IMG/VR virus record: IMGVR_UViG_3300037296_000177
Coordinates: 1-39,628 of that record
DNA length: 39,628 nt
Direction: 5' to 3' (one strand)
Source: a virus
Positions 6,570 through 13,019 of this stretch are shown here, in pieces. Position numbers and translations under genes: made by a program. Under the pieces are notes generated by a model. It searched no databases. It was not told the origin of the DNA and saw only the letters and a program-made list of their open reading frames with translations. The stretch's first letter is position 1, and the number at the start of each line of letters is the position of its first letter.

Positions 6570-7418
6570 CTTAGGCAAGAAAGGCATAAACTTTCTAAGG
6601 CCTAGAGTTAGACAAAAATCGTTATATTTTGATTGATTTGGAGCAAGAAAAAACACAAAAAAGAAATAATGCCGAAAGGCCAGGGCCGTTTTTTTACACC
6701 TACAATGTCAAAAAACCTAAGACCCAGAAAGACAAAAGCCCACCGAAGCTGAAAAGCTAGGGCAGGCATTTTGCAGAGAACAGAGATTAAAAGATAACCG
6801 CTGCGACTCACACAATCACAGTATAACCGCTTTTAATTCCTGCGCCAGCAATCCGCCACTTTATACGCTGAAACTATCGTTTAGATAACGTTAGAGGCTC
6901 GCTTTTGCGTGTCTGTAAAACACTCTAAATCATCGGCGGGGGTCGCTTCATGCCCTGCAAAAAGTAAAACCGCCAAATGTAGCCGCTCTTTGCTTGTACG
7001 TCCGTGGTTTCGATCGTAAGAAACCTGTCTCGCTGGGCTTAGAGTGTGACCCCCCGATCAGAGGACCCAGGGGGGCGCGTGGAAGGATTACAGGAACTTT
7101 ACGACATGCAGGCAAAGGGGCGTTGATCAGGCTAGACCCCAAGCCGCTATTATTTAGGCCACGCCTCAAGCATGGGCTAAATAATAGCGACTAAACCACC
7201 CAAGCCAGTAAAGCTTTAGTGTTCGTATACCGAGGCCCTGTAATCGCGTTAGGCGCGGGGAAACCGTTATCGGTTGCATAGCTAACCAGCTGTATGCCTA
7301 GTTCATAACAGCCCTTAAGTTCATCATTTTGCATTCTTGCAACTTGGCGTCTTTAGGGAAGAACTAACAGCCCGAGGCGAGGCCGAGACACTGCGGGGCG
7401 GTTGGGACTCTTTTCTTT
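6570..7418 (+). ncRNA. Candidate large structured non-coding RNA
   Basis: Nested, mostly perfect stems run through this span. GCC-GAAA-GGC is at 6671-6680. GCCC/GGGC (6738-6741 with 6760-6763) encloses AGCT-GAAA-AGCT (6747-6758), and TTAGAG/CTCTAA is at 6891-6896 and 6923-6928. GGCGG/CCGCC is at 6935-6939 and 6970-6974, and GGTTTC/GAAACC at 7006-7011 and 7020-7025. A 6-bp C/G stem is at 7050-7075, and a 13-bp stem at 7145-7157 with 7177-7189. AACCG-TTAT-CGGTT is at 7262-7275, GCATAGCT/AGCTGTATGC at 7276-7297, and a long helix with an inner TTGCA hairpin at 7312-7358. GAAA caps favour the + strand. Size and phage context resemble giant phage RNAs such as GOLLD, but I cannot confirm membership. 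Confidence 0.55.
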
Positions 7419-7661
7419 ATTAGTGCCCGCTATTCATTAATCAATTAAACCTATATTAAGCATATTGATTTAATTGCCATTATTATTAAATATTGTTTTT
7501 AGATCGGTGCGTCGCCCTTGGGTGTTTTTTGTATCTTATTACGTTATGCTTACTCGGCATCCTGCTAAGGTGTTTAAGTATGGCTTGGGGGCATTTAGAC
7601 CTTTGCTAGACTGATTGATATAAAATATTGTCGAGATATATTTATCATGTTTTATGGGTAT

Positions 7662-7698
7662 ATAGTCATTGGCTTTCGGCGAATGACTATTACTTTTT
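7662..7698 (+). terminator. Terminator before the late operon
   Basis: A 9-bp perfect stem (ATAGTCATT 7662-7670, AATGACTAT 7682-7690) with a short inner extension is followed by TACTTTTT. It would end any + strand transcript from the hairpin region and insulate the terminase operon. Confidence 0.75.
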
Positions 7699-7750
7699 CA
7701 TCCTCTGAATTATTCTAAGTTAAAGCCTTTTTACTATAAAACTAACCAAA

Positions 7751-7796
7751 AGTTTCACTGGTGAAACTCTATAAACCCTTGATCTATAAGGGTTTA
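7751..7796 (+). promoter_or_regulatory. parS-like centromere element, copy B
   Basis: AGTTTCAC-TG-GTGAAACT (7751-7768) is an 8+2+8 palindrome followed by CTATAAACCCTTGATCTATA and AGGGTTT. Bases 7773-7780 and 7788-7795 also form an 8-bp inverted repeat. It matches copy A (4204-4251) in inverted orientation. It lies 110 bases upstream of the terminase gene, where ParB binding could affect late transcription. Confidence 0.78.
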
Positions 7797-7822
7797 AAGC
7801 CAACCCCTAAGAATATTTATCC

Positions 7823-7840
7823 AAAGTTTCACCGCTGGCC
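7823..7840. promoter_or_regulatory. Partial parS-like half-site
   Basis: AAAGTTTCACCGCTGG keeps one clear GTTTCAC half-site. Its centre is about 72 bases from copy B, the same spacing as the pair at 4162-4178 and copy A. The second half is degenerate, so this is weaker than the other three sites. Confidence 0.5.
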
Positions 7841-7856
7841 CCTCAAATCCCCTCGC

Positions 7857-7875
7857 GCCTAACTTAATGTTAGGC
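7857..7875 (+). promoter_or_regulatory. Hairpin covering the terminase start region
   Basis: GCCTAAC (7857-7863) and GTTAGGC (7869-7875) form a perfect 7-bp stem with a TTAAT loop that ends one base before the ATG at 7877. It would hide the only weak AGG ribosome-binding site, so it may limit terminase translation. Confidence 0.55.
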
Positions 7876-7876
7876 C

Positions 7877-8809
7877 ATGACAAAAACCGCCGCCCAAAAT
7901 TCTAATTTATCCTTTTATTGCCTCATGCCATGTGGGCAAAGATTTAAGGCCGAACCCGAAACCGAAATTGAAAGTCGTGGTGAAAGGGTGCCCGCTGCAC
8001 CGTGTCCAAAGTGCAAAAACATGGCGGCTCAGGTCGGTTGGGAGCGTAACCTTGCCAAAGCAGCAGGTAAGCAAACAGGGCCAAAAACCGACGCCGGCAA
8101 AGCCAAAACGGCGGCCAATCTTGAAGGCTACCCCACCGAAGAACAGAAAAAAAACACCCGTTTAAATGCCCTAAAACACGGCGCCTTTGCGAAGACGGCA
8201 AAGTATTTCCCCGCGCGCCCTGGGCAATATGACCGCTGCGACTCGTGCACAGTCGATTGGAACGACTGCAGCGCCAACGAGGTTTGCATTAGCCGAACCG
8301 AAGTTTTTATGCGCCACCAAATCGCGCAAGAAACCGATAACCCGTCTTTATTGCGATCGCTGCAGGCCGACAACCAAGCCAACATACAAATCGTATTAGA
8401 AGATTTATTTATGAACATCGCGTCTAACGGTGCCATGTTTAAAAACCCGAAAACGATTACCGATTTTAAAAATAGCGAAACCCATATCGCAAAATATGTA
8501 GACCCTGAAACGGGCGACTACAAAACAATCTTCGAACACACCGCTAACCCCGCGGTAAAACTCGCCATCGAATTAATGAACAAAAACGGCATGACCTTGG
8601 CCGATTTAGGCATGACCCCAAGATCCCAAGGCGAAGTGCAACAACTAAAAGGCAACTTAAGCGGCGACAGCAAAGGCGCATTAGACGCCGCGAAAGAAAT
8701 GCGCGCCAGTATGGGCGATTTAAAAGAGCTGCTAAGCCGTGGTAAACGCGACAAGGCCAATGACCCCGTATTAATCGAATATAACGCCGAACAAGGCAGC
8801 TCAGAATGA
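7877..8809 (+). CDS. terS: Terminase small subunit (putative), two Cys clusters
   Basis: The gene lies directly upstream of the large terminase and overlaps it by ATGA, so it is most likely the DNA-recognition subunit of the packaging motor. The 310-residue product is longer than typical small terminases. Residues 15-46 form a zinc-ribbon-like set (Cys15, Cys19, Cys43, Cys46 with CPKC). A basic, Gly/Lys-rich stretch follows (61-103, ending in NTRLNALKHG), then a second cluster at Cys121, Cys124, Cys131 and Cys137. The C-terminal half is helical and charged. This is the first gene of the late operon. Its role rests mainly on position; a zinc-binding DNA-recognition role is inference. Confidence 0.7.
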   Translation: MTKTAAQNSNLSFYCLMPCGQRFKAEPETEIESRGERVPAAPCPKCKNMAAQVGWERNLAKAAGKQTGPKTDAGKAKTAANLEGYPTEEQKKNTRLNALKHGAFAKTAKYFPARPGQYDRCDSCTVDWNDCSANEVCISRTEVFMRHQIAQETDNPSLLRSLQADNQANIQIVLEDLFMNIASNGAMFKNPKTITDFKNSETHIAKYVDPETGDYKTIFEHTANPAVKLAIELMNKNGMTLADLGMTPRSQGEVQQLKGNLSGDSKGALDAAKEMRASMGDLKELLSRGKRDKANDPVLIEYNAEQGSSE

Positions 8810-10467
8810 ATCCCCACCGCCTAAGTGGGGCAGAGCGCCGCAATCTAGCCGAAGCGGCCCAGCTTGAAATAATGCGCTATAAAGATAATCACTATTTATG
8901 GCATCTACACGTACACGGCGTAAAACTCGACGCGATGCAAATCATCAAATGCGAAGAAATGGACGCCAACAACTACACGATCGACACGTCTTGCCGGCGA
9001 ACGGGTAAAACCGCCGTTAAAGCCCTTTGGCAGCTTAAATTCTTAGCCTGTAATGGTGATCAAGAATTGGGATGCGTCGCCCCTAGGCTAGATCAGGCAA
9101 AAACAAACATTACCTATATGACCGACGCCATCGCCCGATCGGAAATACTGACAAATTTTGTATTGTACAAAAATGGCCGCAAACAACTAAGCGACGAATC
9201 ATTCCAATTTTATAACCGCTCAAAAGCCCGCGCCTACGGCATTATGTCGCAAGTAGACGGCGGCGATTTAACCATGGCCGACCTAGAAGAAGTCGACGAC
9301 ATGCCGAAAGATCGGCTTTACAGTAACTTTTTATTAATGCTTACCGGTACCCGCCGACTCGGCGCCGATATCAACGCCAAAAACGACCCTATGATACGCG
9401 TAACCGGGGTATTTAAGGGCTCAGATACCTTAGAAAGCATGATCGACTCGGGCGAGTATCACATGTTGCCCCTGGTCGATATCCACCTAGGCATCGCCAT
9501 GGGCATTTTACAGCCCGAATTTGCCCGCAAAATGCAAAAAGAGTTACCCCAAGAAGAATACATAAGGCAGCTATTATGCGAGCGCATAGTGGGTTCGGGC
9601 TTTATACGGTTTAGAAAATGGCGCGCGGCAGTCGCCGCCGGCATAGAGGGAAAACTAAACAGAGCCAAGCCGCTACCAGGTGGCCGCTATCGTAAGCGGG
9701 GCAACCTAGTATTAGGCATGGACGCCGCCGGCCACGGTGAACGCCCCGAAGCCTCTAAGTGGGTAATCACCATAGGCGAACAGCTCGGCAATTTCATATG
9801 CCCAATTTATGTAAAATACTGGTCAAGCACCGCCGACGAAGGCCAAGTAATTAACGATATCGCCGCTATTTGGGAATATTTCCGCCCCGATTACGGCATG
9901 GGTGACGCCTTCGGTGTGGCCGTGATCGCCGCCGTGAATGACTTATTATACGATCGTAATATTATTAGTATTAACCGCCACGAATACGGCGAATCCAGCG
10001 CGTCCACTTGGCCGAACTGGGCATTTTCCCCTGTGCAATTCCAGGGCGCGACAAAACACCAGATGGCAACCACCGCGCGCACTCTGATACATACCGGCCG
10101 TTTTGCCTTGCCGTATATCCCCGAAATAGAAATTAAAAACGGGGAAGACCTCGCCACCGAAGAGCTAGAAGACTGGCAAAGATTCCATCACCAGGTAAAC
10201 AACATAACCGCGAAAGCCGTGTCGGGGCTTACCTTTTTGACCTACAAAATGACCGACACAAAAATCGGCGATGATGGCTTCGACGCCTTAATCGCCATGG
10301 TCGCGGGTTTTGGGCGCTTATTAGGCACCGACAACACCCCGCAAATACTTATCGCCGGGGGTAATCGCGCCGCCGGTGCACACTCGCCCCATGACCTGCA
10401 GCGCGAAAGCGGCGACCATTTAGAAAAATTAGGATATTCGCATGGCCTCGATCAGCTCGTATATTAA
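8806..10467 (+). CDS. terL: Terminase large subunit (packaging ATPase/nuclease)
   Basis: This is the motor that translocates and cuts phage DNA at the portal. The 553-residue product has a Walker A-like loop SCRRTGKT (62-69), Walker B with catalytic acid LTMADLEEVD (155-164) and a coupling segment FLLMLTGTRR. The C-terminal RNase H-like nuclease domain shows metal-binding aspartates at Asp306 (LVLGMDAAGHG) and Asp367 (YGMGDAFG), with a third acidic site near GDDGFDALIAM. The ATG overlaps the terS stop as ATGA, and the 3' end overlaps the portal gene by 26 bases. Length and motif order are normal for the family. Confidence 0.93.
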   Translation: MNPHRLSGAERRNLAEAAQLEIMRYKDNHYLWHLHVHGVKLDAMQIIKCEEMDANNYTIDTSCRRTGKTAVKALWQLKFLACNGDQELGCVAPRLDQAKTNITYMTDAIARSEILTNFVLYKNGRKQLSDESFQFYNRSKARAYGIMSQVDGGDLTMADLEEVDDMPKDRLYSNFLLMLTGTRRLGADINAKNDPMIRVTGVFKGSDTLESMIDSGEYHMLPLVDIHLGIAMGILQPEFARKMQKELPQEEYIRQLLCERIVGSGFIRFRKWRAAVAAGIEGKLNRAKPLPGGRYRKRGNLVLGMDAAGHGERPEASKWVITIGEQLGNFICPIYVKYWSSTADEGQVINDIAAIWEYFRPDYGMGDAFGVAVIAAVNDLLYDRNIISINRHEYGESSASTWPNWAFSPVQFQGATKHQMATTARTLIHTGRFALPYIPEIEIKNGEDLATEELEDWQRFHHQVNNITAKAVSGLTFLTYKMTDTKIGDDGFDALIAMVAGFGRLLGTDNTPQILIAGGNRAAGAHSPHDLQRESGDHLEKLGYSHGLDQLVY

Positions 10468-11830
10468 TAAGATACCCGGTGGAAAATTTGTAAAAGGTGT
10501 TTTTTTAGGCGCCCCCGACCCCGTCGAAGAAACGACGGCCACCGGCACAACGCAAGACAACCCACTAACAGGCTACGACGACCTATACGAAAAAATGCGC
10601 GGTCGAATGGATCTACGCGGCGTTATTGACGAATTAAAGCGCTTTGATCAAGACGACGGGCGCGTTAAAAAAGTACTAAACCGCATAAAACGCGATGCGG
10701 TAAAAGGCCTGTTACAGCTCAGTTTTAACGGGGTAGAAGACCAGGCGATCAGCCAGCTATGGCGCGAATTCATAACCCGCACAAAATTAGATAAGCGCGA
10801 AAAACTCGGCAGCGAAGCGCGATTATTAGCCCGCGACGGAAACTTACCCATTCAATGGGTGGTTAATAAATCCGGCCAAGTTTGCCGCGCAATCCCTATG
10901 CCGATAGGCACATTAGAGGCAGATTGTGACGACCTAGGGCGCTTTAACAACCCCGCCCAAGCATGGCGCCAAGTCGATATCGCCGGCAAAGTATTAGCCA
11001 CGTTTCCCGCGTTATTAATTACCAACGGCCGTTTAGACCCCGAAAATTTCGAACGCCCCGACAGCCTCGGCCGGCCTTATTTAGACGCCGCCCGCCCCGC
11101 CCTGCGACGATTACGCATGCAAGAAGACGACCTAGTAATACGCCGTCGAACTCGCGCGTCTAATCGCTCTTTGCACGTATTAGAAGGTGCCAACGAGAAA
11201 GAATTAATCGGCTATGAAAACGAAGTAATTAAACGCCGCCAAAGCCCCGACCAAGATTTTTACACCAATAAAAAAGGGGCTGTAACCAATATTAGCGCCG
11301 ACGCCAATTTCGACCAGGTAAAAGACATAGAAATGAACCTCGATGCTTTTTTTGCCGTGGCAGGCCCTAAAGGCCTTTTCGGTTATATCGACGGAATGTC
11401 GCGGGATATCCTAGAAGACCTTAAAAAAGACTATTACGAAGAAGTAGACGCGATTCAAGACGTGCTCGCCGACGTATACCGCGCGGGCTTTGAATTAGAT
11501 TTATTACTTAAAGGAAAAGACCCCGCCGCGTATGACTTTACAATCAAATTTGCCGAACGCATGACCGAAAGCCCAAGCCAACGCGCCGACCGCGCCCTAA
11601 AACAACAAAGTATTGGCGCCAGTCAGCAAACAGTCCTCGAAACCGCCGGGCTCGACCCAGTAAAAGAAAAAGCGCGAATAGCGGAAGAACGGAAAAACCC
11701 CAGCGACTACAACTTAAACCCCGAAACCGACGGCGATATCGATTTAGACAACCCCACCCAGCCCAAGGTGAGTATTACCCCTGGCAACGCCAAAAAAGGC
11801 GAAAGTCAAACCCACATAACCAATAAATAG
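10442..11830 (+). CDS. Portal protein
   Basis: The portal forms the dodecameric ring at the capsid vertex through which DNA enters and to which the tail connects. The 462-residue product follows terL with a 26-base overlap and precedes the Mu F-like head gene, the standard place for a portal. It shows the usual alpha/beta clip and stem regions (MDLRGVIDELKRFDQDDGRV; KLGSEARLLARDGNLPIQWV), a long helical stem (YYEEVDAIQDVLADVYRAGF) and a charged, disordered C-terminus. It resembles portals of Mu-like head modules (gp29 type) in gene order, but exact subfamily assignment is not possible by eye. Confidence 0.82.
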   Translation: MASISSYINKIPGGKFVKGVFLGAPDPVEETTATGTTQDNPLTGYDDLYEKMRGRMDLRGVIDELKRFDQDDGRVKKVLNRIKRDAVKGLLQLSFNGVEDQAISQLWREFITRTKLDKREKLGSEARLLARDGNLPIQWVVNKSGQVCRAIPMPIGTLEADCDDLGRFNNPAQAWRQVDIAGKVLATFPALLITNGRLDPENFERPDSLGRPYLDAARPALRRLRMQEDDLVIRRRTRASNRSLHVLEGANEKELIGYENEVIKRRQSPDQDFYTNKKGAVTNISADANFDQVKDIEMNLDAFFAVAGPKGLFGYIDGMSRDILEDLKKDYYEEVDAIQDVLADVYRAGFELDLLLKGKDPAAYDFTIKFAERMTESPSQRADRALKQQSIGASQQTVLETAGLDPVKEKARIAEERKNPSDYNLNPETDGDIDLDNPTQPKVSITPGNAKKGESQTHITNK

Positions 11831-11839
11831 GGCGACCCC

Positions 11840-12928
11840 ATGGCAACCAGCCCCGCAAGCGCACAAATAAAACGGGCGACGAAAGCCGCCCAAGACCAAA
11901 GCGTTACTTTAGACGGCCAAGCCCTCGCAAATTTGCGCGAACGCTACCAAATCGCCGTTAATGAAATCGCCGCCATTATCAACCGCCTTGGCATCGATGG
12001 CACCGTGCGCCAAGATCGCCTCGGGCAACTATTAAACCAAGCGACCGACATAATCGACAAACTAGGCAGCCAACACGCCCAATACCTAAGCGAATGGATG
12101 CTAGACGCTGCAGTCGTCGGCGCCCAACCGTTCGCGGCCACGATCGGCGGCACCATAACCCATAATTTGCCCCTGCAAACCGTACAAGCCCTAGACCGTT
12201 TTATACACGCCGACGGCCTTTCACTATCGGCCCGCATTCATACCAATACCGAAGACACCAAGGCCCGCGTACGCCGCCACCTAACCCGCGCCATCGTCAG
12301 TGGTGAAAGTGCCAGCGTCGCCGCCGCAAACGACCTACTAGAGCGTGGGGCGGTCCCTAACAACGTCAAAAAAGCCCTACTCAGCGCTAGCCCTGAAAAG
12401 CTGCGCAGTATCGTAAAACATACCGTATTAGACGAACCCGGCAGCCCCTACCAAACCATGCGGCGCATATACCGTACCGAAATAAATCGAGCCTTCGGTA
12501 CCGCCTACAATGCCAGCGCGCAAGAACACCCCGACGCCGTCGGCCTGCGGTTTTTATTAAGCCCACGCCACCCAGAACACGATATTTGCGACATGCACGC
12601 AAAGGTTAATAAATGGGGCTTGGGCCGTGGCGTTTACCCGTTCGATAAATGCCCCTGGCCTGCTCACCCGAACACGCTATCGTTTACCGAAGTCGTATTT
12701 GATGAAGAAATAACAAGCGCCGATCGCCGCGATGAATCCCGTATCGATTGGCTAAAAAATCAAGATAGAAGCACACAGGCGGCCGTATTAGGCTCGCAGA
12801 AAAAAGCCAAAGCGCTAAGACTAGGAATTCTAACCGAACGCCAAATCGCCACGCCCTGGTATAAATTAAAACTTCGGTATGCGAAGACCGGGCACCTTTT
12901 AACAATAGAAACAAAATCAAACGATTAA
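11840..12928 (+). CDS. Mu F-like minor head / head morphogenesis protein
   Basis: Proteins of the Mu gpF / SPP1 gp7 family ride with the portal inside the procapsid and may be ejected with DNA. The 362-residue product has a helical N-terminal two thirds and the family signature at its C-terminus: RTEINRAFGTAYNASAQEHP (212-231), then a Cys/His block with Cys250, His253, Cys271 and His276 (DICDMHAKVNKW...KCPWPAHPNTLSF). The start follows GGGCG nine bases after the portal stop. An 88-base gap with a strong hairpin separates it from the capsid gene. Confidence 0.87.
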   Translation: MATSPASAQIKRATKAAQDQSVTLDGQALANLRERYQIAVNEIAAIINRLGIDGTVRQDRLGQLLNQATDIIDKLGSQHAQYLSEWMLDAAVVGAQPFAATIGGTITHNLPLQTVQALDRFIHADGLSLSARIHTNTEDTKARVRRHLTRAIVSGESASVAAANDLLERGAVPNNVKKALLSASPEKLRSIVKHTVLDEPGSPYQTMRRIYRTEINRAFGTAYNASAQEHPDAVGLRFLLSPRHPEHDICDMHAKVNKWGLGRGVYPFDKCPWPAHPNTLSFTEVVFDEEITSADRRDESRIDWLKNQDRSTQAAVLGSQKKAKALRLGILTERQIATPWYKLKLRYAKTGHLLTIETKSND

Positions 12929-12981
12929 CAAAAAAGCTTACATATCCCCACCTATGCCCCGTTCTTTGCTTATTTAATGCC

Positions 12982-13019
12982 CATAAACTGCCCTTAATGA
13001 ATAAAAAGGGCAGTTTATG
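12982..13019 (+). promoter_or_regulatory. 14-bp hairpin burying the capsid gene start codon
   Basis: Bases 12982-12995 and 13006-13019 are a perfect 14-bp inverted repeat with a 10-base A-rich loop. The right arm contains the AAGGG ribosome-binding site and the ATG (13017-13019) of the capsid fusion gene. There is no T tract, so it is not a usual terminator. It should block initiation unless it is melted or cut. Confidence 0.85.

Larger units (their letters stand above)
6445..7876. other. Gene-free 1.4-kb region between parA and the late operon
   Basis: No open frame here has a convincing start or protein-like composition. From left to right I see the parA leader and promoter zone (6445-6570), a + strand promoter-like pair (6536-6563), a dense set of stem-loops (6671-7418) treated as a candidate RNA, an AT-rich stretch (7430-7520) with CAATTAAA/TTTAATTG arms at 7442-7449 and 7469-7476, a terminator (7662-7698), the second parS-like element (7751-7796), a partial site near 7825, and a 7-bp hairpin just before the terminase gene. 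Confidence 0.7.

Noticed and set aside
6671-6697. Terminator at GCCGAAAGGC followed by a T run
   Set aside because: The hairpin next to the T run has only a 2-base loop or is separated from it; it fits better as a GAAA-capped stem in the RNA candidate, though early attenuation is not excluded.
6608-7194. Open frames of 66-73 codons in the gene-free region (6608-6811 -, 6948-7169 -, 6994-7194 +)
   Set aside because: They have odd composition, no ribosome-binding sites and mutual overlap, and they cross the stems of the candidate RNA.
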